From: Eutypa lata
Lineage: Eukaryota > Ascomycota > Sordariomycetes > Xylariales > Diatrypaceae
DNA length: 64,000 nucleotides
Direction of reading: 5' to 3'
Assembly (NCBI GenBank): GCA_022661535.1
Contig: JAKULF010000003.1
Span: forward strand, 3,472,001-3,536,000
A program made the position numbers and the translations under genes. The stretch's first letter is position 1, and each line of letters starts with the position of its first letter. The notes below the pieces were generated by a model. It saw nothing but the letters and a program-made list of their open reading frames with translations, was not told where the DNA came from and did no database searches. Shown here piece by piece: positions 1 to 11,426 of the stretch.

Positions 1-921
1 GCCGAATTGTTGGATCGCGTTGTGGACATCATATGTATATGCCGAACTGTTGCTTTGGCTGAAACAGCCGGTCGTATTCCAGGCGGCCAGCTGTCGAATA
101 CCAACGGTCTGGGAGAAGAATCTCCAGGCTCTGCCATCGGAGCCCTGGTCGAAGCACCAAGCCGTACAGCAGTGTCGGCCAGGGCTCGGGCAGCCTCCTT
201 CAGAATCAATTGCTTAAAATTAAGTTAACATATAATCGAGAAAGGAGTTGCGAGGTAAATTACCTTGTAGAAGAGCCGACTGGGTGATCAGGCGCACAAC
301 ATATAACTGGCTGACCTCTCTCTTTGAGAATGTCCTCCAATACTTCTTCTCCAGATCCGGGAAGGGAGCTCGAAACGTGTACCCTGCCATACCTGGCATC
401 ATAGCTGTTCCATGGAAGACTTTGCCACCTATTTCGACCATACAGAGGGCTCGGCATAGGCGGCGTCTCTCGGTGACACTGTATCTATGGTTGATCGCTG
501 CGGTATGAGCGTAGGCTGTGTCTTGGATTTTGACGAACAACAACACGTCTGTAGCGGCAATAAACAAACCGAGCCTATGCACGGCCTGCAGGGTGTAGAT
601 ATGATCCGGGAGGGATCTACTTAGGAATCGGGACAAGAATGACTCGACAGACTGACGGTCTCTATGATTAACCCCAGTCGCCTCCATAGCCATGAAGGCA
701 AGGTGCAGTGTGCTAGAATCTCCGCCGATCGTAGCCAAGACACGTGTAAGGATTGTCTTGGTGTTATTTAGGTAGATATTGTTGAAATCTTGGTTCACGA
801 GACGAAGTGAGATGATTGACTTCACATCCGGGAGGTAACCGAAAACGTCCAATTTAATCTCTGTAGGAAGAGTAGACACCATGACTGCGATATCGGCAGA
901 ATCTTCTGCACAGATCTGCAC
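1..921 (-). CDS. F-box protein, 3' end cut by window edge
   Basis: An F-box runs from about residue 18 to 50 (LPTEIKLDVFGYL, then ISLRLVNQDFNNIY), the Skp1-binding module of SCF ubiquitin ligases, so the protein is probably a substrate adaptor. The rest matches no substrate domain I recognise. A 51-nt intron is inferred at 213-263: donor GTAATT after CTACAAG, acceptor TTTTAAG. Splicing lets the frame continue openly through 212-1 (segment beginning IDSEGGCPSPGRHC) and off the left edge, so the stop at 220 is intronic. The start at 921 is the first in-frame ATG. A second at 882 lies nearer the F-box and is equally plausible. About 305 residues are visible; fungal F-box proteins of this kind usually have 300-500. 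The substrate is unknown. Confidence 0.72.
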
Positions 922-3900
922 ACGGGTGTTGGTATTTGGGAAATTAGGTGTGGTGATGAAGGCGCTTTCAGAAACTCAGGAAAGATGAAGAATTTAAAAG
1001 GTGAGGTTGCTTATGAGTTGAGGATAGAAGGAAACCGTGTGAGTGATGGTTAATTAAAATAAGAAATGAAGGGCTGATTAGATGACAATAGGCGAGAAAG
1101 TTTTTCAAATTGTGAGATTGCACAATGCTAATCTCCCTAGCGATATGACATTTAGGTTATCCAGTAGCAAATGTAACGATAGGAGTGCTTATACGAAAGT
1201 TGACGCTAATTAAAAAGATCAAGACATCCTAATAAGCTTAACATATGACTATACGGGTAGATTAGAGTTGCGCACAGAGGAACCATAAACCTCATAATAT
1301 GTTCTAGTAACTTTACCTTTTTGGCCGAGGAAGGTGATTTGTAGGACCAATGCATATATATATATATATATAGTATACACAGTAAATCAGCTAGCCTGGG
1401 TGGAATAGTAATACCGTCCGGGTTGGTGGAATAATTTCTATTTCATTAAAACCTACTGCTGATTATTCGAGACGCGCCTCAACCGTACGAGAAGAGACCT
1501 GTGCACCTTTGCTCCTCAGAGACTACAAACATTGTGCAACTACTTTATAAAGCAGAGCCTATTCATAAATTAACTTTAAGTTCGTCAGAAGGCTATTGAT
1601 CTCTTGTACCCACGGTCAAGATATATATAACTTTAATAATATACACACATAGATATATCACCCTGGAATCATATCTAGGTTACTCACCAGCCCACCAAAT
1701 TAAAATGTAGAACTTTCTGCTCGCAAACTACGCAGTAGACTCAATACCATTTAAATATATATATTTGCGATTGTACCACCAACCAAGCACTTACCGAGGT
1801 GCTAGTTTAGACGTGTGGCAAATGATAGCAATGGGGGTAAAACTCAAATGCTATGACTGGATGCTAGGTAACTTTGTAACAAATATACCGTGACATATTA
1901 TGTAAAGTAAACCCTGAGGGTTATCATTGCTTCGGGAGGATTCTGAAGAGGGAAAGGGTTGTTATACGAAGGTATGCCTTTCTGGTAGGAGTTTATATGA
2001 CAATTCATTAGGACTGTCTTGCAATGTTGTGTTGTAATAGTGATAGAAACATGATTTCTTTTATGGTAACCCTCGTGGGAAATGAGACTACCAGGTATTA
2101 CTGGGAAGCTATTAGAAACTCCGCATAGATGAGTGTGAAGAATGTTTGAGGTCCTACATCTCATTCACCATTACTATAGTTAGAACTAGGCTGTAAATCT
2201 CAAGGATTCAAATCTGAAGTTACCTAGTCTTCAACGGTACTACCTTTAGGTCCCCCGGGGGGTCCTTAAGCCCAAGTCGATGGATGGCTTCTCACGACAT
2301 CATTATAACCGGGTCAACCGCCTGGATCAGACCTTGTAATAAGGGATAGGGGAAGGATGCCCTACAGACATGAAAATGACTGGTGTTTTGTATCAAAGTC
2401 TGTTGGGGTTCATTTACAATGTGTTGCAAAACGTGAATATGCTGAGTAGGGGATTGGGTGCTTGATCTCCAGTTTATCGTGAGCTGTAAAGATGAATCCC
2501 ACGCAAACTGCGTCGTCGAAGACGAAGAGCCTCCGATAAGTTCATAATGAAGTTGTAAGCTCGTTAGCTACTCACGGACACGTAGGTAGATTGTACTAGG
2601 ATTTGCTAGAGGTGGCATATCTATCGTGATTTCTAGAGAATAGATCTCTATCTAAGCACCTGTACATCTAGTATAACCGTGACAGGATGGCCTAGCACTT
2701 TCCTCTTGATAGGCATAATAAACGTAGGGATTCACGCAAGTCTTAACGCGTTATTCATTAACAACCGCGGGAAGTACTGTATATGACTTTGTTGTCTAAC
2801 TAGAGTACGATACAGTCTACAATCCCCATTCCTAACACATTATTCATACCCCCTATTACCCGTTCCAACAAGTTCCAAGAGACATCGAGCTTGACTGGTA
2901 CCAGACTTGCCAGGCTTTCTATGTACAATGGCGGATATTGGTGCATAAGTAGGTGCTTTATGGCCTCATCAGATCACGCATACGTACTCCAAACTTGTAT
3001 TAGGGAGTACGGCGTGATCTCGAAGGCTTGGCTTTGCCCGCAGCTACGCCGTTAGCAGTCGCGAAACTAGGTCCCGGGACTGCTAACTCACGCCCCCAAT
3101 ACTTGTTGATTATTTTAGGTATATTGAGGGTATTTCTTTTCCGCGCCCTCGCGCGACGACAGAAAATTTTCACAGCATCTGTTAGGCCCGTACTATGAGA
3201 TTCCGACGGCGGAATGGTCTTCACAACGTCCCTTAAGCCCGCATTGTGGGATCCCGACGGCAATTAAGGGAAGGCGATAGCCTTACCGAAATCACAACCC
3301 TTGCCATGGGGCGTGGTCCGATTGTGAGATGAAGAAAGGGGTGCGAGCGACGGAGGTTTATATAACCCGTAGACGGCCCGTGCATAGCTAGAGCTTAGGT
3401 ACCTCTTAGCCCTTGCTGGGTCATAAAACTACTGGGAACATACATACTTACATCCATATCCACCTACTGTACAGTGTACTGTCCGACTTGATGGCGTGGC
3501 TTGGCGTGTCTGGAGGCACAAGACCACTTCCAGAGGTAATTATACATTATATAAATAATCCGAGCTCGACTAGACCATAACTGATCCCGTCATCCAAGGT
3601 TCGAATGTTAAAGAAATAGCTGGAATACATAGATAAACCCCTGTTGAGGATACATATGAGGACTTGTATCTAGTTATTGCATTATCAGATTATCCGACGC
3701 GTAGATAGTTTTGGATACTGCAACAATGTTTGCGTCACTTGCACGGAAGTGGAAATTTACCGTACGGGACCCATAAATAGTATGTAGATCATACCACCGC
3801 CTTTCCGATCTGGTAGATTCTATGGCCGCTTGTGTGATATCAGATAACTACATCAGATGGTATCACAGCAAGAAGTCAATCATATATCAATGACTGTAGA

Positions 3901-3973
3901 CGCCGTTGTAATCAATTGAACTTTCCAAATACACCCAACTCTGCTACCTATCAACGAACTACAAGACTCTACG
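922..3973. other. 3 kb intergenic stretch without a recognisable gene
   Basis: AT-leaning sequence with many stops in all frames. It holds an (AT)n microsatellite near 1355-1372, a 10-bp inverted repeat at 3051-3060/3078-3087, and two diverged 51-nt tandem units at 3171-3260. Short open frames at 1898-2164 and 3000-3263 (both -) show no family resemblance. It looks like decayed repeat sequence plus the upstream region of the gene at 3974. Confidence 0.6.
3171..3261. repeat. two diverged 51-nt tandem units
   Basis: CACAGCATCTGTTAGGCCCG at 3171 and CACAACGTCCCTTAAGCCCG at 3222 begin two units 51 nt apart. They match at about 30 of the first 40 positions, and nearly all differences are transitions. 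The 17-codon period leaves an open frame on the minus strand with a repeated SHxxGLxDxVK pattern. This may be a remnant of a repeat-containing element. Confidence 0.45.
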
Positions 3974-4510
3974 ATGCCTCTACCTAATCAGATTGAACAC
4001 CCCACTCCGGCCCAGGCTTTCGAGCTGGCCGAGAAACATGCCACCTTGCTGCGACATCTATTCAATCACCCTGGATTTAAATATTTGGAGCCACCCACGG
4101 CGCAAATATATAAAACCGACCCTACTACAGCGCCTCCTCTTATCTGGGTGGCCGACTTCGTCCAAAACACATACATCAACTGCATCATCCCGTTCTTGCC
4201 AGCCGGCGCCACGAGAAAATGCAAAGCTGTAGGAAATCCCTGGGCGTACGCTGATGCTAGCTACCAATGGGAGTGGGAGTGGGATGAGCAGGCCGGTGCT
4301 CTCAAGGACGCGAGTGGCAACGTTGTCGAATTTCGAACGCTGCCGGAGGACCAGGCCAAGGAGAAGATTAGCGATGTGATTACCAGAGGCTTCATGACGA
4401 AGAAGATTGTGTTGGAAAACGAGACTGACCCGAAGGCCCGGCTGATAATCGGAGGGAGCACCTTTGATTTTGGGGAGGATGTCAGGCAGGCAGTGAGGAA
4501 TCTGGATTAA
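3974..4510 (+). CDS. small orphan protein, 178 aa
   Basis: A single-exon open frame of 178 codons from the first ATG (3974) to TAA. I recognise no family. The predicted protein is acidic and tryptophan-rich, has no signal peptide or membrane segment, and carries a WEWEWDEQ stretch near residue 97. Residues 123-160 are charged and probably helical (PEDQAKEKISDV, then KKIVLENETDPKARL). The codon use looks like real coding sequence, and the C-terminal GGSTFDFGEDVRQAV reads as a folded segment. It stands alone, with about 3 kb of gene-free DNA on each side. A lineage-specific gene is the best reading; a chance ORF is less likely. Confidence 0.6.
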   Translation: MPLPNQIEHPTPAQAFELAEKHATLLRHLFNHPGFKYLEPPTAQIYKTDPTTAPPLIWVADFVQNTYINCIIPFLPAGATRKCKAVGNPWAYADASYQWEWEWDEQAGALKDASGNVVEFRTLPEDQAKEKISDVITRGFMTKKIVLENETDPKARLIIGGSTFDFGEDVRQAVRNLD

Positions 4511-7500
4511 GCTGGAGAAAATATCTACCTCAATTCTTTTGGGAAGGATTTGTGCCTAGTTAGCGATTCTCTAGTTGCCCAGACTGATAGTGAGTGGTAT
4601 TGGCTTTGAACCACTAGGTTTTCTCTAGGTCTTCGGCTGTCTTATGAATCGGGATATTGTGTTAACTACTTTTGGGATTGAGGTTTCTAGTGACTACTTG
4701 TGACTATCCCAAGTAGTATCAGTTAGATATGACAAAACAAAATATATGGCTCCGTCCGAATAACATTGACTAAGTTCGGTAGCTGATCGTAAACACCAAA
4801 GTTTTCAGTATTGTATCCACCACTGATAGCCATAGCCATTAATACTACTTCTTCCCCTAGCTTTCTATGTCTAGAGGTCTAGTGTTAGATAATCGTTATA
4901 CCTAAGTGATGTCCCCGATAAAGATTGTCATTCTGACGACTAAATTTTGGTGATTATCTAGGAAGCCGCGGTTGTGTTCATCACTCATTGAGACAAATGA
5001 TTTGGTTAAGTAATCATAAAGCGTTAAGCTACGAACTCGTTCTCTTTAGAAATCAGGGATAGCATCATGGCAAAATCGAAGTACACCAACTTTCAATCTT
5101 GTCCGCACTCATTAATTATGCTTTCGTGAAAGATTACTCTGGACACTAATAATGCCATGATGCCACCAACTTTGTTGCAATGTTTAGGCTCGGAGTACTA
5201 ACATAGACATGCCCCTATTAATCTCCCTTTTAATAACAAGAGTGTGTCTCTTGCCTAACTGCAAATGCAGAGTCGACTGAAGAGAGAAATTTGAGTTATT
5301 GTGGCATTAAGTTCTAAACACCATTCAAGATTATTTGAATTTTTACCTGTGATAATATCTCCCCCCCCCCTCTACGTGCCTAGTCTTCCATATATTAACT
5401 GATGAAAAAGGCTAGAGGAGAGCTCTGGCAACCTATCCTCACATATTAATATTGGTCAAAACAATGGAATACTGCCCATACATCAAATGTGATGACGAAC
5501 ACAAGGAGACGGATGTGATATTGTTAACATTCTCTGGGTCAGGTTACTATATCCATTAACATTGAGAATTGTAGAGAATATGTATCTTGTGTAGTATATT
5601 CGTCGATATGACCATGGAATCAGAACTATCTACACATCCATAATGTCTAACCCGGGAGTACACATGTAAATAGGTCCAGTATGTACAATTGTGTTGCTAC
5701 AACCACAAACTGAATTCACACCTGTTCACCCAGATATTGACTTTCAGATTTCTTCACAGAGCAGTCAGCATCTTCATCGTGCCTACAAGATGTTGTAATC
5801 AACTCGAAGGCCTGATTTTGGAAAGCAACCGTATATTTTCATTCTCTAGACACTTACTTTTCTTATGTACATACATGCATGCATACATACATCATGTATA
5901 CATACATACAGTCACAGGTGCTGGTGCTGGCCCTGATGCTGTTCAGTTCCCTGACTTGCCCCTTCCCTCCCCTTAAAAAGTGGAGTCTACAATTGATGAC
6001 ACATAGATGCCCTCTTTGCGTGGATTTTGTGCTCAATTTGTAGTTGATGAAGTAATTTTGACCGGTCTGGAAAGAGCAACCCAGGTAGTTATTGGCCTTC
6101 TCTTGGTTCCAATGGATGCACCTGGCCTTCAACTTCCCACTCCCCCCCCCCGAACTCTTTTACCAATTCCATTGATAGCCGTGGAGACACCTCAAGACCT
6201 TGACTCCGTTCTACCTTTCATTCATTTAACGATCAAGAGAAGCACCTGCATCCGTCATTCATTGTCCAATCTCTTCTGCGTCCCTTTGGCGCCCCTTTCG
6301 TGCAGAATAGACCTTCTGCAGACCAACTAGCTCCGTCAATCCTGGTTGTTCGTCCAGGGAAACCCAATTAGATTGAGGCTTCAAGTTCCATGAAGACTAC
6401 AAATGTAGGTAGGTAAGTTTAGACCTTGAGAAAACGAGATTTCTCGTGATCGTATATCATAAAGAACACACACCCTGCGTGCAGATTTACCTCCTTGAGG
6501 ATTCCCCTCCTTTTTTCAACCTCACGCCCTAGACCTACACGCTACAGGGTCATGTCCATTAATAATTTTTCTGAGTACCTAGACATCGTGTTCACAGTCT
6601 CATACCATAGTAAGTACGTTATAATCGCCCCGGAACCATGGAAGATACACGTCGATATATTCAGAGCTTGTCAAAATATTCTTGACACCCGCCTTAATTA
6701 TTCGTGATCAACCGCAAAACAATAAACAGTTCTTTCCTTCTGTCAAGCCAATTGATCCATAACCTTTACACACAATCCATCTAGCCCGAAGTCTTCTCAC
6801 ATACACCTCTTTTCCTCCATCTATCTTTCTCATCTACCCCAGTCCTCAAACCTTACTACACGAGCCTGATTTCCCTCCACCATACGCAAATAGTACTTAA
6901 AATATCCTTTACCTAGTTTGGCTTCTTGACTTCTTTCACCTACATCATTTCCCCCGCCTGGTACGCACGCCTGACCTTTCCGGCGAGCCATTGCCGTGCT
7001 TCAAAAGCAGGTGATCCATTCTTAATAAATACGAACTATCCTGTCTGAGCTCTTCTTTCTTTCACCTTTCCAACCTACATTTTTCTTACTTATCTTAGTT
7101 CTTGGATCTACTTGGTAGGTATAGTCGTCTTCTATCCTGTCTCAGTACTCTGCAACAACCAACGCACTACACGTTATTTTGCTGCCTTCCCCATTACGAG
7201 CAGGATCACTCTTCCATGGAAATATCTACTGGAAGTCATATGCTCCTCTGACTTCTGTCTCCCTAGTGATTTGTCATGCTCTACCACGCCCCGGAACCCC
7301 TTTCGAGACCCGAGTGCACGAATTCCCGTCATCCATTTTACCCCTGCCTCCACCATCTTCCAGTAACTATCATCAGTCTTCGAGCTATTATGAGTTTCTA
7401 ATTACTAGTCTACTAACACACGACCTATTGATAGGCTTCTTAGGAACGTGAATATCGTCCTCGAAAATCGCACATATTCTTCGAAACTCGCGCATGGTCT

Positions 7501-7913
7501 CTCGGAAAATACGCGTAGTCGATGCAACTCAGGCATAGCCCTCGAAACTCAGCCATAATCTCTCGAAGCCCGGCTGTATACAGCCTTCACAGCTTGGTCA
7601 TAGCCTACCAAAGCACCATACAGTTGATCCCAATCAGTTGTAGTAAGTTACCCCTTTCGCCATGGGTCTAAACTCCCTTTCATCTGAACCTACCTTCATC
7701 CAAAGTCCTTTTCGTCACAGAAACTCTTCTGTTTGATAGTTTAACTACGTTTCGTGGGCATTGTGATCCCATTCCGCAGTTAAATCTACATCTTCCCGTT
7801 AACTTCGGCGTGTACCCCGTGACACTACTGTCGTAGCCCACCCCCCCCCCGGCTTATTCGGCAATGTTAATCGGTTTTTTTTAAATGGCTAATAACTTTC
7901 TAGCCCTGTTGCT
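4511..7913. other. 3.4 kb non-coding stretch, pyrimidine-rich toward the next gene
   Basis: No convincing gene. It contains three pure runs of ten C on the plus strand (5361-5370, 6142-6151, 7841-7850) and an ACAT/GTAT microsatellite at 5869-5911. From about 6720 the plus strand becomes strongly pyrimidine-rich, as is common in fungal promoters and long 5' leaders. The last kilobase is probably the promoter and leader of the zinc-finger gene at 7914. Open frames at 5689-6330 cross the C runs and look accidental. Confidence 0.55.
7455..7575 (+). repeat. degenerate CTCGAAACTC-type tandem repeat
   Basis: About five imperfect units start with CTCGAAAATCGC, CTTCGAAACTCGC, CTCGGAAAATACGC, CTCGAAACTCAGCC and CTCGAAGCCCGGC, spaced 20-40 nt apart. 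The repeat lies in the presumed leader or promoter of the gene at 7914. Confidence 0.4.
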
Positions 7914-10163
7914 ATGGCAAACTACGGACAGCAAGCTCCTTACCTTGTCCCTCCTTATGAGGGTTTCCACCAGGATGTCGAGTCGCAACAACACCCCTAT
8001 CAACCTGGACCACAGGCCACACCCCAACCTAACAACGGTCGAATTCCGCTAATCTGCACGCTTTGCCCTAGAAGCAACAAATTCTCTGATGTTTCACATC
8101 TATTAACCCATTTGAATAGCAAAGGACATATTGCGACCTATCATAACCAGAACCTTTTGAAAGCAGTCAATCCTTCTATTGCTGCACAGCTAGTGGAATA
8201 TGATCGCTGGTATCGTAACAACGGGATTGAAGTCCTATTGCGTGAGCGCCTCACTTCTAAAGGTGAGAAGCCTCAGCAAGATGAGGGATCTTCTCCTAGA
8301 GGTGGTACTGGCACTAGGGGTCGCGGTTCTAGAGGCGGTCGTGGTGGAAGCCGTGGTAGAGCTCGAGGTGGTCGAGGCAGTCGAGGAGGTCGAGGAGGCA
8401 GTGCAAGAGGACGGGTGGGTCATAGGGATCTTGTGAGTGAATCTCATTCCACAGCCAGTCCAGTTCGCTCCTACCCTATTGCACCTAAATTTTACCTCTT
8501 CTACACACACACGCTCCTTCCTCATCTTACGCTTTCACTTGTAACCAATTTCCTGCCACCTCAACGACCCCGCGTCGCACATTCAATTTCCGACTTCTAA
8601 CTCCCAATTCATAATCACACCCTCTGATCCATAAACATCCAACCAATACTGACAAATTCACCTAGCCATCCAAAGGCAGACGCATCTCGAAGAACTTTGT
8701 ACCTGGTGCCGCAAATATTGATCTCGACCACGACATTGACGAAGAAGATCGTGATTTTAAGGCTGATCACGATATCATTGCAGCAGGATCCCATCTGGAT
8801 CATCAACACATTAATCCTGCAAACGCGATGCCCTTCATGCCGATTACTAACCAGTTTCACCTCCCGTACGCCTTAGCAGGGCACCTCGAGGTGAATGATC
8901 GCCATACTGGTGATGGCTCCAGATACGAGCCTTCAGAAGATGGCAGTTCTGTCTCAGAGAATGGAACCGAGGATGGAACAGCCAACAACAGATTCACATT
9001 GAAGGGTACGCGATTTACTGGAATGGGCGGCTTTGATGCTGCTACAGAGGATCAGCGACGCATGCGAAACCAACGTAAACCTAAGGAGGTTACCGATCAG
9101 CTGGAAGCCAGTTCCCGCCTGATTACTACTGTTGAAGTGGTATGCGATCTGAACCTTGTACCCCAGCGCAAGAGAGATGTTTACGACGAGCCCTCTGAAG
9201 ATGAGAGCATCGTGAGCTATTAAATATCCCCATTACTACCTGACATTTATTGACATTTTATTAGAACCACGAGGATGACGACGATGATGACGACGATGAG
9301 TACAGACTTCCCAACAAGCGCAAGCGACGAGTCACTAGTAGCTCATTCGCTAGAAGTAGGAAGCCACGTGCCGTGGCCGCCTTGCGGAAAAGATCAGGTT
9401 CTTCTCTGTCAACCCGTAGTGCCCGTGGCTCGGTGGGCTCTCAACGAGCATCGGCCGAACGCATATCTCGAACTCCAACCCCGATGAGAGCAACTGCGCC
9501 TGCCGCTAGTCTAGACCTCATGTCCCATGAGCAGCTGCCCACACACAGTCATGGACTTCCTGGAAATGAGGGTCTGCGCTATCCTGAGGAAAACTCCGAT
9601 GAAGGTTGGATGTCCCTCGAAGCAATGGCAAAGTATTTCCTGTTGACATTCCCCCAGGATGCAATGATGGTCTCACCTGGGGACGGAGACGAGGATACCG
9701 ACGTGCAAAGTGAGTTAATTTTTGTCACTAATCCCCAGTATGTAGAAATGGAAGTGCTCACCTTTTTTCCCACAGTCATGAGAAACCCTCAGGTCTCGCT
9801 CTGAGGCCGGGAAATCCAAATATTCCTTTCCAAGCATCGAACTCTGGCCCGAAACATACCTCGTCCTCGCTTTATTCTGGGAAGGAGAACAACCGCCATG
9901 CATTCCAAACACCGAATGCAACGTCTAATCCATACCTCAACTCCAATAACCCCCATGACGACGGCGACTACAATCCACTCTACGTACAACCTCGAGACAA
10001 CGTAGACTTCCGAATCTTTCAGTACAAGGATGACGAGAAGCCACTGACCACCCCATTTCAACCTATCAACAACCATGCAAATTTTAATTCCTTGCATTTG
10101 ACTTCTCACCATACAACTCCATACGATACTGAACGAAACCGCGGCGACAACTACGACATGTAA
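7914..10163 (+). CDS. C2H2 zinc-finger protein with RGG/RG-rich segment (4 exons)
   Basis: Exons are 7914-8432, 8666-9211, 9265-9709 and 9793-10163, giving 626 residues. Intron 1 (233 nt) has donor GTGAGT, branch TACTGAC and acceptor CCTAG. Introns 2 and 3 are 53 and 83 nt. One zinc finger of type C-x2-C-x14-H-x5-H lies at residues 48-72, followed by an RGG/RG-repeat tract at about 128-170, typical of RNA- or G-quadruplex-binding regions. Downstream the chain is acidic and disordered, with an 8-Asp run encoded at the start of exon 3 and then a basic patch (NKRKRR) that could be a nuclear signal. The finger plus RGG suggests a nuclear nucleic-acid binder. I recognise no named orthologue. The last intron boundary has alternatives: a nearer acceptor at 9775 would end the protein at once. 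The stop overlaps a GTAAGT (10160), so a further exon is possible. Confidence 0.72.
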
Positions 10164-11426
10164 GTCCCACATCATGGACCATCTGGAAGACTCTAAGGAT
10201 TCGCCAGTGGATAAGAGACGATTCTTTCCTTCTTTGCTTTTCATTTCCATCTGTATAAAATCTTAGCACATCTTGACATGGACTGCTTGCATCATTCCCT
10301 CGTTTTCAAATTTCACCCTTTTTTTTTCTTCCAAATTATCACTCATCGTCAACTATCATACATTTCGACGGCAACCCATGAAGTTTCATTATCTTCAAAT
10401 GTTGCTTTTTCTCGAACAATTTTCTTCAGCAATTCCTTCTGGCCTCTTCAGTCTTGGAACGCACGAGAACTTCTTGGCCTGAGGTAGCTGTCTTGCTATA
10501 GAGACTTAAAATGGGACGCAGTTTGGTCTACAAGCTAGTCATAAGACAGACTGGGAAAGGAATTCGACCCAACAACTGGCCCCATTATCGATTTCTCTCA
10601 TCGTCAATCCCATATTCTCACCACTCATGCATAGTCGATACCAACAGTCCTGGCCACTAGTCTGAGTGATAATCTTCTTCACCCCACAACTTTGGTAGTG
10701 ACAACCAGGAACTTCACACTGGTGGCTAGCGGTCGTACGATGGAGTGGTATTTACTCTAGCATTGGACTCTAGCTGGTTTTGAGGATATGGGTGGAGATG
10801 GGTCTCTCTACTTGAGCATAGTCTGGCAACTTACTACCTATGTATACGGTTGGGATCAGCTATCTCTACCCTAGAGACACAGGAACTGGTGTGGGTTTTC
10901 ACTGGTTGGGTGGATTCTTTGATGGTTGCCCTGCATATTCTCGGTTGGGACGAAGGGCCTCGGTCTTGCCATAATCTAAGTCTTATTAGCCACATCGATA
11001 TCAAGTCCGGGTGGTATATTATCAGGATTTCCGGCTTTACGATTTCTTTATCTGCGCAGATACGCGCTAACATGTACAGTAGCATAGATACCTTCATGGT
11101 TTTAATTTGCGTTGCAGTTTCTCTACCTGATACTCATGATAACGTGATGGCATCGAACGAACATACATGGCGATAAATATGCAAGAAAATTTGATGAGAT
11201 ACTCAAACACTTCAATTGTGCCTCTGAGTGTGGGTAGGGGTAGTGTAGCATCATCTAGTAAAAGTTTTATATGATCCAAAACCGGCAGTTTTAACAGTTG
11301 GACTAGGGTCTCTAAGCAACAGCGACTTCTAATACGACACTATTAATACATGTAGTTAATCCGTCCATCAACCTACTTACCCATCCGTCCTAGATCACTA
11401 CCTACCCACCTAGCTACGTACCTAGC
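10164..11426. other. intergenic stretch between convergent genes
   Basis: This lies between the 3' ends of the zinc-finger gene and msh3. No open frame here resembles a protein family. The T- and C-rich segment at 10270-10450 is probably the 3' region of the zinc-finger gene. Small ORFs at 10834-11279 overlap on both strands and look accidental. Confidence 0.55.

Noticed and set aside
6007..6330. 107-codon plus-strand frame
   Set aside because: Low-complexity Leu/Pro sequence crossing a run of ten C, with no recognisable domain and no supporting splice context.
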